From Telluria sp042683405 (GTDB lineage: Bacteria > Pseudomonadota > Gammaproteobacteria > Burkholderiales > Burkholderiaceae_D), in assembly GCF_042683405.1 (NCBI RefSeq), contig NZ_JBHUJS010000002.1, forward strand, positions 248,001 through 312,000: a stretch of DNA of 64,000 bases, written 5' to 3'. Below, in pieces: positions 7,852 through 16,525 of the stretch (the stretch's first letter is position 1; each line of letters begins with the position of its first letter). The notes beneath the pieces were generated by a model, which saw only the letters and a list, made by a program, of their open reading frames with translations, had not been told where the DNA came from and made no database searches. Both the position numbers and the translations under genes were made by a program.

Positions 7852-10206
7852 ATGCGCCTTACCGAGAAAAATCTGAAGCTGCTTCACCGTACCGCCATTT
7901 CCACCGCCGTCCTGATCGCAATTTCAGGTGGCACGACCGGTCTGGCCCACGCCCAGGAAGACAATGCCGCGGCGCCCGCCGCCAACGCCGACGCTCCGGC
8001 CAAGGTCATTGTGACGGCGCGCCGGCGGACTGAATTGATCCAGGACGTGCCGGGTGCGGTGACCGCGATTACGGGTGCGGAGCTGGAAAAACAGGGCATT
8101 CCCGACATCACCGCCCTCACCGAGAAGGTTCCCAACACCACGCTGAAGTCCTCGCGGGGCACGAACACCACGTTAACCGCATTCATCCGGGGCATCGGCC
8201 AGCAGGACCCGGTGGCCGGTTACGAACAGGGCGTCGGCATCTATCTCGACGACGTCTACCTCGCGCGCCCGCAGGGTGCGCTGACTGACATTTACGACCT
8301 GGAGCGCATCGAAGTGCTGCGCGGCCCCCAGGGTACGCTGTACGGCCGCAATACCATCGGCGGCGCGGTCAAGTATGTGACCCGCAAACTGTCTCCGAAA
8401 CCCACTCTGGATGCCAAGTTCACCTTCGGTAAGTATGGGCAGAAGGACCTCGTCCTGAAAGGCAGCACCCCGGTCTCGGACATGCTGCGCCTGGGCGCGA
8501 CCATCGGCACGTTCAACCGTGACGGTTACGGCCGCAACGTCATCAACGGCAGGGACAACTATGACAAGGATGTGCTGGCCGGCCGCATCAGCGCCGAACT
8601 GACGCCAACCAGCGACCTGTTCGTACGCTTCAGCGCCGACCGCACCGTCGATAAATCGCAACCAAAGCAGGGCTACCGCATCACCAACGGCCCGGCCCCG
8701 GACAACCTGCCGCCGCTGGCCGGCTTGTACGACACCCGCGCCAACCTGTATGCCGTGAACGGCCACGAACAGGAGGTCACGAACGAGGGCGCGTCCCTGC
8801 TGATCGACTACGCGATCGACCCGACACTGTCGGTCAAATCGATCAGCGCGTACCGTAAGGGCAAATCGTACGCGCCAATCGATTTCGACTCGATGAACAC
8901 CCCGCTGTTCGAAGCACCATCGATCTATAGCGACAAGCAGACGAGCCAGGAATTCCAGCTGACCTACACCGGCTCGCGCCTGCAGGGCGTGGCGGGCGTG
9001 TTCTTCATGAAAGCGAATGCCTTCAACGAGTTCGACGTGCTGTACAACGCCGCCGGCGGCCTGTCGCTCTACACGCTGGACGACATCGACACCAAGACCT
9101 GGGCGGTGTTCGCCGACGCCAGCTACAGCTTGACCGACACCTTCAACATCACGCTCGGCGGCCGCTACACCGACGACGAGCGCCGCGCACGCATCTTCAA
9201 GCGCACCTATCTCGGCCTCAAAGGGTCGCCGACACTGGGCAATCCGTCCGCCATCGGCCTGCCGGCCAACACCGACCTGGGCATGAACGACCTGCAACGC
9301 ACGGACAAGAAGTTCACTCCGAAGCTCGGCTTCGGCTGGAAACTGGCGCCGCAACACAACCTGTACAGCACCTATTCGCAAGGCTTCAAAGGCGGCATGT
9401 TCGACCCGCGCATGGACCTGGCGGCAACGGGCGGCCCGAACAGCGCCGTGTCGCAGGAAAAGCGCAAGGGCGTCAATCCTGAAGAAGTCAGCACGATCGA
9501 ACTGGGCCTGAAATCGGCGCTGCACGGCGACCGCGTGCTGACCAATGCCGCGGTGTTCTATACGGACTACAAGAACGTCCAGATCCCGGGCTCGATTCCA
9601 ACCTATGACGCAGCCGGCAACGTGAATGGTTTCGCGGGCAGCCTGACCAATGCCGGCAAGGCAAAGATCAAGGGTGTCGAGCTGGAAGCGGTCGCCTACC
9701 TGACTGACTCGTTGAACATGAGCGCGATGTACAGCTACATCGACGCCGAGTACAAGGAATGGATGGTGGCGAAAGGTGCAGGCCTGGTGAACATCGCCGG
9801 CAGCACCGAGTTCCAGAACACGCCGAAGCATTCCGCGAACGTCTCCGTGAACTACGAGTGGCCGCTGGCCGCGATGGGTCGCGCGGGCAAGCTGCGACTG
9901 ATGAACAGCCTGTCCTACAAGGGCGATGTGTACCAGACCGAGATTGCGCGCCCTACCGGCATCGCCTCGCTCGATGCCCTGGTTCCCGGCAACCTGATGC
10001 TGGCCCAGGGAGGCTTCTCGCTGTGGGACGCCAGCCTGGTGTGGACCAGCGCCGACCGCAAGATCGAAGTCGGGCTGCATGGCCGCAACCTGACCGACAA
10101 GCGCTACAAGGTGGCGGGCTACAACTTCTCCGGCTTCTTCAACACCGTCACGGCGTTCTACGGCGATCCGCGCACCGTCAAGGCGACGCTCAACCTGAAG
10201 TACTGA
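7852..10206 (+). CDS. TonB-dependent outer-membrane receptor
   Basis: The 784-aa protein has a signal peptide ending at AHA-QE (residues 34/35) and a plug domain (about 48-165) with IVTARRRTELIQDVPGAV, GVGIYLDDVYLARPQG and the conserved IEVLRGPQGTLYGRNTIGGAV. A 22-strand barrel ends in the terminal aromatic residue (LNLKY). There is no N-terminal STN signalling domain. It imports a bulky or scarce ligand across the outer membrane using TonB energy. The sequence style is that of catabolic-substrate receptors in sphingomonads and Oxalobacteraceae rather than classic siderophore receptors, a loose impression. A GGGAGA lies 8 nt before the ATG. It shares operator and promoter elements with the ligase and hydrolase genes downstream, so it likely takes up the same substrate. 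Confidence 0.92.
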   Translation: MRLTEKNLKLLHRTAISTAVLIAISGGTTGLAHAQEDNAAAPAANADAPAKVIVTARRRTELIQDVPGAVTAITGAELEKQGIPDITALTEKVPNTTLKSSRGTNTTLTAFIRGIGQQDPVAGYEQGVGIYLDDVYLARPQGALTDIYDLERIEVLRGPQGTLYGRNTIGGAVKYVTRKLSPKPTLDAKFTFGKYGQKDLVLKGSTPVSDMLRLGATIGTFNRDGYGRNVINGRDNYDKDVLAGRISAELTPTSDLFVRFSADRTVDKSQPKQGYRITNGPAPDNLPPLAGLYDTRANLYAVNGHEQEVTNEGASLLIDYAIDPTLSVKSISAYRKGKSYAPIDFDSMNTPLFEAPSIYSDKQTSQEFQLTYTGSRLQGVAGVFFMKANAFNEFDVLYNAAGGLSLYTLDDIDTKTWAVFADASYSLTDTFNITLGGRYTDDERRARIFKRTYLGLKGSPTLGNPSAIGLPANTDLGMNDLQRTDKKFTPKLGFGWKLAPQHNLYSTYSQGFKGGMFDPRMDLAATGGPNSAVSQEKRKGVNPEEVSTIELGLKSALHGDRVLTNAAVFYTDYKNVQIPGSIPTYDAAGNVNGFAGSLTNAGKAKIKGVELEAVAYLTDSLNMSAMYSYIDAEYKEWMVAKGAGLVNIAGSTEFQNTPKHSANVSVNYEWPLAAMGRAGKLRLMNSLSYKGDVYQTEIARPTGIASLDALVPGNLMLAQGGFSLWDASLVWTSADRKIEVGLHGRNLTDKRYKVAGYNFSGFFNTVTAFYGDPRTVKATLNLKY

Positions 10207-10223
10207 TCTGTTGCCACAAAAAG

Positions 10224-10252
10224 AAAGGGCGCCGTGAGGCGCCCTTTTTTTT
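10224..10252 (+). terminator. Rho-independent terminator after TonB receptor
   Basis: A perfect 9-bp stem (AAGGGCGCC, loop GTGA, GGCGCCCTT) is followed by a run of T, 18 nt past the stop codon. It separates the receptor from the convergent LysR gene. Confidence 0.9.
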
Positions 10253-10263
10253 GGCGTGCCGCG

Positions 10264-11199
10264 CTAGCGCGGCACCGGCGTTGGGACGGCCGGCGGATGG
10301 GCAAACAAGCCCGGTTGCGCGTCCGCATACTCGCGCAGCAGGTTCCATACGGCGCGCACGCGCGGCAGGCGGTACAGGTCCACCGGCGCCACCATCCAGT
10401 ACGCCCGCTCTGCAAACACTTCGTCCTGCATGATCGGCACCAGGCTGCCATCAGCGGGGATCACGTACGGCGGCGCCATCATCAGTCCGAGTCCGGCGGC
10501 GGCGGCCTCGGCCTGCGCCATCATGCCGGTACAGCACAGGCGGCGGCGCGGCGTGAAGCCGAGCTCGTCAAGAAAATTGAGCTCGTTGCTGGCCAACCGG
10601 TCCTGCACGTAATCGACGAAATCGAGCCCGGCCAGGTCGGCCCGGCTGCGCACCGGATGGCGCGCCAGGTAGTCGGGCGAGCCGTACAGGTATACCCGGA
10701 ACGAGGCCAGCCGGGTGACCATGTAGCGTCCGCTGTTCGGCGCATCCAGCGTCACGCCCAGGTCGGCCTCGCGGTTGGCCAGGTTGGCGAAGCGCGGCTG
10801 CACCAGCAAGTCGATCGACAGCTCCGGATGCGATTGCAGGAAACGCGCCAGCAGCGGCGTGATGACCCGGACACCCAGCACCTCGGGCACGCCCAGGCGC
10901 ACCACGCCGCGCACCCCGACCCGATTGCCGGAGAGCTGGTCCTGCGCCGCCAGCACCGCGCTTTCCATCGCCTCGGCATGCGGCAGCAGCGCCAGCCCCA
11001 TTTCGGTCAGCTCATACCCCTCGCGCGAGCGGTCGAACAAGGTCGAGCCCAGCTGGGTCTCGAGGCGGTCGATCCGGCGCGCCACCGTCGTGTGCTCGAC
11101 TTCCAGGCCGCGCGAGGCGCCCGACAAGGTGCCAGTGCGAGCCAGCTCGAGGAAATAACGCAGGTCCGTCCATTCAGGCAGGGTTTTCATGCGGGACAT
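10264..11199 (-). CDS. LysR-family transcriptional regulator
   Basis: The 311-aa regulator has an N-terminal winged HTH (residues 9-68: LRYFLELARTGTLSGASRGL, VEHTTVARRIDRLETQLG, LFDRSREGYELTEMG) and a periplasmic-binding-protein-like effector domain (about 95-300). It is divergent from the CoA-ligase gene. The operator-like palindrome 11200-11215 touches the start codon, so autorepression is likely. ATG 11199 has no clear Shine-Dalgarno; ATG 11190 (MKTLPEW) is an alternative and fits family N-termini equally well. It is the only regulator in the cluster and the natural candidate to bind the three repeats. Effector unknown. Confidence 0.9.
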   Translation of the reverse strand: MSRMKTLPEWTDLRYFLELARTGTLSGASRGLEVEHTTVARRIDRLETQLGSTLFDRSREGYELTEMGLALLPHAEAMESAVLAAQDQLSGNRVGVRGVVRLGVPEVLGVRVITPLLARFLQSHPELSIDLLVQPRFANLANREADLGVTLDAPNSGRYMVTRLASFRVYLYGSPDYLARHPVRSRADLAGLDFVDYVQDRLASNELNFLDELGFTPRRRLCCTGMMAQAEAAAAGLGLMMAPPYVIPADGSLVPIMQDEVFAERAYWMVAPVDLYRLPRVRAVWNLLREYADAQPGLFAHPPAVPTPVPR

Positions 11200-11215
11200 T
11201 GTGCATCAATGCACA
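11200..11215. promoter_or_regulatory. Operator-like inverted repeat 2 (LysR / CoA-ligase intergenic)
   Basis: TGTGCATCAATGCACA has 7-bp arms around 2 nt and abuts the LysR start codon. Its centre is about 65 bp upstream of the start point predicted from the TAGAAT at 11260-11265. That is the classical position of a LysR-type recognition site. LysR binding is inferred. Confidence 0.7.
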
Positions 11216-11235
11216 GCCGTATGGCAATTTCTTCC

Positions 11236-11265
11236 TTACACCCTGCTGCGCTGCCGGCCTAGAAT
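11236..11265 (+). promoter_or_regulatory. Putative promoter of CoA-ligase gene
   Basis: TTACAC (11236-11241) and TAGAAT (11260-11265) are separated by 18 nt. The -10 is good and the -35 weak, as is common for activator-dependent promoters. The ligase ATG is 28 nt past the -10. Confidence 0.5.
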
Positions 11266-11292
11266 CCTTGCATCACCTAATCGAGCACCGAC

Positions 11293-12804
11293 ATGGATAC
11301 CTTGAACATCAGCAGCCTCGTCGCCTACCACGCCCGCTACCGGCCCGAGGCGCGGGCCTTGTCCTGCGGCGGGCAGTGGTTGTCGTGGCAGCAGCTGGGC
11401 CGGCGCATCGACCGGCTTGCGCACGGCATGCGCGCCGCGGGCGTCAGCCACGGCGACCGCGTCGTGACGGTGCTGGCCAATTGCGTGGAACTGATCGATG
11501 TCTACTGGGCCTGCGCGCGCATCGGCGCGGTAGCCGTGCCGCTGTCGCCGCTGCTGATGCCCTCGGGGCTGCGCACCCTGCTGGCCGACGCCGCCCCTGC
11601 CCTGCTGTTCTGCAGCGCCGCGACCGAGGCAGTCAGCCTCGAGGCCAGCACCGGGCTCGGCTGCCGTTGCATCCGCACCGGAGAGGCGTACGACGACTTT
11701 GTGCGCGAGGAGCCGCTCGCCCCGGTGAACGCCGCCGTCGCACCCGACGACCTGTGCAACATCATGTACACCAGCGGCACCACCGGCCTGCCCAAGGGTA
11801 TCGCGCTGACCCACCGCATCCGCTCCCATTATGCAACCCTGCTGGCCAACGCCTGGCGCATGAGCGCCGGCTCGGTGGTCCTGCATACCGGCGCCCTGGT
11901 ATTCAACGGCGCCTTCGTGACACTGATGCCGGCGCTGATGACAGGCGCCGCCTACATCCTGCACCAGCAATTCGACGCCGCCGCGTTTGTCGAGACGGTC
12001 GAGCGCGAGCGCGTCACCCATACGATGCTGGTGCCGTCGCAGCTGGCAGCCATCCTCGACCTGCCAGGCTTCGATCCCGCGCGCCTGGCATCGCTCGAAG
12101 TGCTGGTCTCGCTCGGCGCGCCGTTGCCGCTGGCGCACAAGGAACGGCTGGAGTCGGTCCTGCCGTCTCGCCTGCACGAGCTGTACGGCCTCACCGAAGG
12201 CTTCGTCACCATCCTGGACCGGGCCGACACGGCGCGCAAGCGGGGCTCGGTGGGCATCCCGCCGCCCTTCTTCGAGTTGCGCATCATCGACGAGCGTGGC
12301 CAGCCGCTGGCGCCGGGCGAGGTGGGCGAGATCGCCGGCCGCGGACCGTTCCTGATGCCTGGCTACTACAACAAGCCCGAGCTGACCGCGCAGGCACTGA
12401 GGGACGGCTGGCTGATGACGGGCGACCTCGGCTACGTCGATGAGGACGGCTTCCTCTACCTGGTCGACCGCAAGAAGGACATGATCGACTCGGGCGGCGT
12501 GAAAGTCTACCCGCACGACATCGAGGAGGTGGTCGCGCGCCACCCTCAGGTCGCCGAAGTGGTGGTGTTCGGCGTACCTGACGATAAATGGGGCGAGACG
12601 CCAATGGCAGCCGTGCAGTTGCGGCCAGGCGCAGTGATCGATGCCGACGCCTTGCGCGCCTGGATCAATGAACGCGTCGGCGCGCGCTACCAGCGCGTCA
12701 GCCAGGTCATGCTGGTGACCGATTTCCCGCGCAGCGTCGCCGGCAAGATCCTCAAGCGGGTCCTGCGCGAGCCCTTCTGGGCCGGACGCGACCGCGCCAT
12801 TTAA
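11293..12804 (+). CDS. AMP-dependent acyl-CoA ligase (ANL superfamily)
   Basis: The 503-aa enzyme activates a carboxylic acid to its CoA thioester through an acyl-AMP intermediate. Visible ANL motifs are the P-loop YTSGTTGLPKG (from residue 157), LYGLTEG near 297, TGDLGYVDEDGFLYLVDRKKDMI near 376-397, and the C-terminal SVAGKILKR holding the adenylation lysine near 482. Length fits fatty or aromatic acyl-CoA ligases. No substrate can be read from the sequence. It lies between operator copies 2 and 3 and is transcribed away from the LysR gene. With the hydrolase, SDR and Liv transporter downstream, it most likely initiates catabolism of an imported carboxylate. Confidence 0.9.
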   Translation: MDTLNISSLVAYHARYRPEARALSCGGQWLSWQQLGRRIDRLAHGMRAAGVSHGDRVVTVLANCVELIDVYWACARIGAVAVPLSPLLMPSGLRTLLADAAPALLFCSAATEAVSLEASTGLGCRCIRTGEAYDDFVREEPLAPVNAAVAPDDLCNIMYTSGTTGLPKGIALTHRIRSHYATLLANAWRMSAGSVVLHTGALVFNGAFVTLMPALMTGAAYILHQQFDAAAFVETVERERVTHTMLVPSQLAAILDLPGFDPARLASLEVLVSLGAPLPLAHKERLESVLPSRLHELYGLTEGFVTILDRADTARKRGSVGIPPPFFELRIIDERGQPLAPGEVGEIAGRGPFLMPGYYNKPELTAQALRDGWLMTGDLGYVDEDGFLYLVDRKKDMIDSGGVKVYPHDIEEVVARHPQVAEVVVFGVPDDKWGETPMAAVQLRPGAVIDADALRAWINERVGARYQRVSQVMLVTDFPRSVAGKILKRVLREPFWAGRDRAI

Positions 12805-12807
12805 GGC

Positions 12808-12823
12808 TGTGCATTAATGCACA
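12808..12823. promoter_or_regulatory. Operator-like inverted repeat 3 (perfect palindrome, hydrolase promoter)
   Basis: TGTGCATTAATGCACA is a perfect 16-bp palindrome starting 4 nt after the ligase stop and 124 bp before the hydrolase ATG. It implies that the hydrolase-SDR-ABC genes have their own promoter under the same regulator. Confidence 0.7.
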
Positions 12824-12866
12824 CACGGTGGGCGCGCTCTTGCCTTTCTAACAGGGTTCTTTTGGC

Positions 12867-12884
12867 GCACACTGCGCAGCATGC
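12867..12884 (+). promoter_or_regulatory. Conserved promoter block before hydrolase operon
   Basis: GCACACTGCGCAGCATGC differs from the TonB-receptor copy at 7791 at only two positions and has the same spacing to its operator. It marks the likely promoter of the seven-gene run 12932-19363. Confidence 0.5.
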
Positions 12885-12931
12885 AGCTCCCTGTTCCTAT
12901 CCGCAACCCTCTCAACGGGGCAAACTAGTCG

Positions 12932-13798
12932 ATGTTCTCTGAAATCACTTACCAAAGCACCGATGGCCTGTCCCTGTACGCCCGGGACTACGCGCCCGCC
13001 AGTGGCCCGGGGCGCCTGCCGGTGATCTGCATCCACGGCCTGACCCGCAACTCCTCCGACTTCGACGAAGTCGCCCCGTGGATCGCCGGCCAGGGCCGGC
13101 GCGTACTGGCGGTCGACGTGCGCGGCCGCGGCAACTCGGCCTATGACCCCGATCCGAGCCACTACAACCCGATGGTGTATGCCGGGGATGTCATCAAGCT
13201 GGCGCACGACCTGGGCATCCAGCGTGCGGTGTTCATTGGCACCTCGATGGGCGGGCTGATCACGATGACGCTGGCGCTGCGCCGGCGCAGCCTGATCGCC
13301 GCCGCGGTCCTGAACGACATCGGCCCGGCCATTTCGCTGCGCGGCCTGGAACGCATCGCTACCTATGTCGGCAAGGACCATGCCCCCTGTTCATGGGATG
13401 AAGCGGTGGATTACACGCGCAGCATTAACGCCTGCGCGTTCCCGTCGAACACCGACGCGGACTGGCTCAAATGGGCGCAGCGCGGTTTTGTCGAGACCGG
13501 GCCCGGCCAGTTGGCGATGCGTTATGACCCGAATATCGCCGTGCCCATCAAGGCCGGCAAGATCAAGCCCAGCTCGATGATCGCACGCTACGCTTTCCGC
13601 CGGCTGGCGCGCTCGCGCCCGACCCTTCTGATCCGCGGCGAACTGTCCGACCTGATTGAACCGGAACAGGTGGCGATGATGCGCGCGGCTGCGCCGGGGA
13701 TGAGCTTCGCCGAAGTAGCGGGCGTCGGCCACGCGCCGATGCTGATGGAAACCGAGGCCCAGGCCGCATTGCGCGCCTTCCTCGCACGCGTCGATTGA
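12932..13798 (+). CDS. Alpha/beta-hydrolase
   Basis: The 288-aa alpha/beta-hydrolase has ICIHGLTRNSSDF for the oxyanion region, the nucleophile elbow GTSMGG (Ser near 105), an acid candidate after LIRGELSD and the catalytic His in GVGHAP near 267. There is no signal peptide, so it acts in the cytoplasm. Substrate classes in this fold (esters, C-C bonds, lactones, CoA thioesters) cannot be told apart here. It is first in an operon with the SDR gene 16 nt downstream and the Liv transporter, and is preceded by operator copy 3. A role in opening or de-esterifying the imported compound is plausible. Confidence 0.85.
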   Translation: MFSEITYQSTDGLSLYARDYAPASGPGRLPVICIHGLTRNSSDFDEVAPWIAGQGRRVLAVDVRGRGNSAYDPDPSHYNPMVYAGDVIKLAHDLGIQRAVFIGTSMGGLITMTLALRRRSLIAAAVLNDIGPAISLRGLERIATYVGKDHAPCSWDEAVDYTRSINACAFPSNTDADWLKWAQRGFVETGPGQLAMRYDPNIAVPIKAGKIKPSSMIARYAFRRLARSRPTLLIRGELSDLIEPEQVAMMRAAAPGMSFAEVAGVGHAPMLMETEAQAALRAFLARVD

Positions 13799-13814
13799 AC
13801 GGGAACGCAGGCCG

Positions 13815-14558
13815 ATGAACCTTTCCGGAAAAACCATCGTCGTGACTGGCGGCGCGCAGGGAATTGGCTTGGCGATCGCACAGCGCTGCGCCACCGACGG
13901 CGCCAGCGTCGCCGTGTGGGACTACCAGGCAGATGCCATTGCCGGCGCGCTCGAACGCATCGGCGAGCGCGCGCCGCGCGCCGAAGTGGCGGGCTTCGTC
14001 GTCGACGTATCGGACCTCCTGGCCGTGCAACACGCAGTCAAGGCCACGCTGGCGCGCTTTGCCAGCATCGACGGGCTGGTCAACAATGCCGGCGTGGTCG
14101 CCGACGCCCAGTTGACCAAGATGAGCGAAGCCCAGTGGGACCGCGTCATCGATATCAACCTCAAGGGCGTATTCAATTGCACCCGCGCGTGCGTCGACGC
14201 CCTGCTCGCGAGCAGCGGCGCGATTGTCAACATCTCGTCGATTGTCGGCATGTCCGGCAATTTCGGCCAGACCAACTACGCCGCCGCCAAGGCCGGGGTG
14301 CTCGGGATGAGCAAGACCTGGGCGCGCGAACTCGGGCGCAAGGGCGTGCGCAGCAACGCGATTTGTCCCGGCTTTATCGAAACCCCGATCCTGTCGTCCA
14401 TGCCGGCCAGGGTGGTGGACGAGATGGTGGCGCAGGTGCCCCAGAAACGCATGGGCCAGCCCGGCGAAGTCGCTGCCGCGGCAGTCTTCCTGCTGTCGGG
14501 CGAGGCAAGTTACATTAATGGCGCAACGCTCGAGGTAACGGGCGGATTGACCCTCTGA
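13815..14558 (+). CDS. SDR-family oxidoreductase (FabG-like)
   Basis: The 247-aa classical short-chain dehydrogenase has the TGGAQGIG cofactor loop (11-18), NNAG (90-93), catalytic Ser 141/142, and Tyr155-x3-Lys159 (YAAAK). The CPGFIETPI and VTGGLTL ends are typical of FabG-like enzymes. An acidic residue after beta-2 (VAVWDYQAD) suggests NAD(H) rather than NADP(H), by family rule of thumb. It probably oxidises a 3-hydroxyacyl or alcohol intermediate in the pathway begun by the ligase. It sits 16 nt after the hydrolase and 10 nt before the binding-protein gene. Confidence 0.88.
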   Translation: MNLSGKTIVVTGGAQGIGLAIAQRCATDGASVAVWDYQADAIAGALERIGERAPRAEVAGFVVDVSDLLAVQHAVKATLARFASIDGLVNNAGVVADAQLTKMSEAQWDRVIDINLKGVFNCTRACVDALLASSGAIVNISSIVGMSGNFGQTNYAAAKAGVLGMSKTWARELGRKGVRSNAICPGFIETPILSSMPARVVDEMVAQVPQKRMGQPGEVAAAAVFLLSGEASYINGATLEVTGGLTL

Positions 14559-14568
14559 AGGAGACAAC

Positions 14569-15750
14569 ATGAAAAAACTGATACCCCTGCTGGTCGCCGG
14601 CGCCTTCGTGGCCGGCACCGCGCATGCCGCAGGACCGGATTACAAGATTGCGCTTATCACCGGCAAGACCGGCCTGTTCGAGCCGTACGCCAGGGAGACC
14701 GAGACCGGCTTCATGATGGGGCTGGAATACCTGACCGGCGGGAAGATGGAAGTCAACGGCCGCAAGATCAAGGTCATCATCAAGGACGACCAGAGCAAGC
14801 CTGACCTGGGGCGCACCCTGCTGGCCGAAGCCTATGGCGACGACAAGGCCGACATCGCCGTCGGTACCTCATCGTCCGGCTCGGCGCTGGCCATGCTGCC
14901 GATCGCCGCCGAGTTCAAGAAGATCCTCATCGTCGAACCGGCCGTCGCCGACGCCATCACCGGCCAGCACTGGAACCGCTATATCTTCCGCACCGCGCGT
15001 AATTCGATGCAGGATGCGCTGGCCGCGGCCTCCACCTTCAAGAACGGCAGCGTGGCCTTCCTGGCACAGGACTACGCGTTCGGAAAGGACGCCATCAAAG
15101 CCGGCAAGGAAGCCCTCGCGACCGTCGGCAGCAAGGCGCGCGTGGTGCATGAGGAATACGCACCGATGACGACGACCGACTTCACCGCGCCGGCGCAGCG
15201 CATCTTCGCCAAGCTGAAGGACCAGCCCGAGCCGCGCGTGCTGGCCATCGTGTGGGCCGGTCCGAACCCGTTGAACAAGATTGCCGACATGCGGCCCGAA
15301 CGCTACAACATCGCGCTCGTCCCTGGCGGCAACACGCTGCCGGTGCTGAAGACCTGGAAGGCGTACGCCGGCACCGAAGGCACGATCTACTACTACCACG
15401 GCTTCCCGAAGAACAAGATGAACGACTGGTTCGTGGCCGAGCACATGAAGCGCCACAAGTCGCCGCCCGACATGTTCACCGCGGGCGGCTTTGCGGCCGC
15501 GAGCGCGGTGTACAACGCGCTGTCGAAAGCCAAATCGACCGATACCGAGAAGCTGATCGCCACCATGGAAGGCATGGAATTCGACACCCCGAAGGGCAAG
15601 ATGACCTTCCGCAAGCAGGACCACCAGGCGCTGCAGCCGATGTACCACTTCCGCATCAAGAAGCAGCCGAAGACCGAATGGGACCTGCTCGAACTGGTGC
15701 GCGAGATCCCGGCCAGCGAACTGCCGCTCCCGATCCGCAACAAGCGCTGA
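14569..15750 (+). CDS. Branched-chain-type ABC transporter substrate-binding protein
   Basis: The 393-aa periplasmic binding protein has a signal peptide MKKLIPLLVAGAFVAGTAHA with cleavage after residue 20, then a Peripla_BP_6 (LivJ-like) fold: YKIALITGKTGLFEPYARET, VGTSSSGSALAMLPIAAEFKK and NSMQDALAAASTF. A strong AAGGAGA precedes the ATG. LivJ-like proteins bind amino acids but also many aromatic and aliphatic carboxylates. The catabolic neighbours favour a carboxylate here (inference). It is the first of five consecutive transporter genes. Confidence 0.9.
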   Translation: MKKLIPLLVAGAFVAGTAHAAGPDYKIALITGKTGLFEPYARETETGFMMGLEYLTGGKMEVNGRKIKVIIKDDQSKPDLGRTLLAEAYGDDKADIAVGTSSSGSALAMLPIAAEFKKILIVEPAVADAITGQHWNRYIFRTARNSMQDALAAASTFKNGSVAFLAQDYAFGKDAIKAGKEALATVGSKARVVHEEYAPMTTTDFTAPAQRIFAKLKDQPEPRVLAIVWAGPNPLNKIADMRPERYNIALVPGGNTLPVLKTWKAYAGTEGTIYYYHGFPKNKMNDWFVAEHMKRHKSPPDMFTAGGFAAASAVYNALSKAKSTDTEKLIATMEGMEFDTPKGKMTFRKQDHQALQPMYHFRIKKQPKTEWDLLELVREIPASELPLPIRNKR

Positions 15751-15754
15751 CCCG

Positions 15755-16525
15755 ATGCACGACGCAAGCAAACCTTCCCTCTCCGCCCGCGATCTGACGA
15801 TCCGGTTTGGCGGCCACGTCGCAGTCAACGGCGTGACCGCCGACTTTTATCCCGGCCAGCTGACCGTGATCGTCGGCCCCAACGGGGCCGGCAAGACCAC
15901 CTTCTTCAACCTGGTCTCCGGCCAGCTGCCCGCCACCTCCGGCCAGGTGCTGCTCGGCGGGCGCGACATCACCTCGCAGGGCGCAGCGCGCCGCACCCGC
16001 CTGGGCATCGGCCGCGCCTTCCAGCTGACCAACCTGTTCCCCAACCTGTCGGTGAAGGAAAACGTGCGCCTCGCGGTGCAGAGCCGCGCCGGTGTCGGCC
16101 TGAACATGTTCTCGCTGTGGTCCGGCCACCGCGAGCTGATCGAACGCGCCGAACACTATCTGTCGCGCGTGGCGATGCAGGACCAGCGCGACACCACCGT
16201 CGCCGCCCTGTCGCACGGCGACAAGCGCAAGCTCGAGGTGGCGATCCTGCTCGCGCTCGAACCGGGCGTGATGATGTTCGACGAGCCGACCGCGGGCATG
16301 AGCGTGGACGAGGTGCCGGTGGTGCTGGACCTGATCCACCAGGTCAAGGCCGAAGGAAACAAGACCGTGCTCCTGGTCGAGCACAAGATGGACGTGGTGC
16401 GCTCGCTGGCCGACCGCATCATCGTGCTGCACAACGGGACGCTGGTTGCGGACGGCGATCCGGCCGGGGTCATGGCCTCGAGCATCGTGCAGGAAGCGTA
16501 TCTGGGAACTGCCACACATGACTGA
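15755..16525 (+). CDS. ABC transporter ATP-binding protein, LivG type
   Basis: The 256-aa ATPase has Walker A GPNGAGKTT near residues 43-51, Q-loop context FQLTNLFPNLSVKENV, a deviant signature LSHGDKRKLEV (LSGGQ class, as in LivG proteins), Walker B VMMFDEPT and the H-loop EHKMDVV. It energises import together with the LivF-type partner and two permeases. It starts 5 nt after the binding-protein stop and overlaps the next gene by 8 nt. Confidence 0.9.
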   Translation: MHDASKPSLSARDLTIRFGGHVAVNGVTADFYPGQLTVIVGPNGAGKTTFFNLVSGQLPATSGQVLLGGRDITSQGAARRTRLGIGRAFQLTNLFPNLSVKENVRLAVQSRAGVGLNMFSLWSGHRELIERAEHYLSRVAMQDQRDTTVAALSHGDKRKLEVAILLALEPGVMMFDEPTAGMSVDEVPVVLDLIHQVKAEGNKTVLLVEHKMDVVRSLADRIIVLHNGTLVADGDPAGVMASSIVQEAYLGTATHD

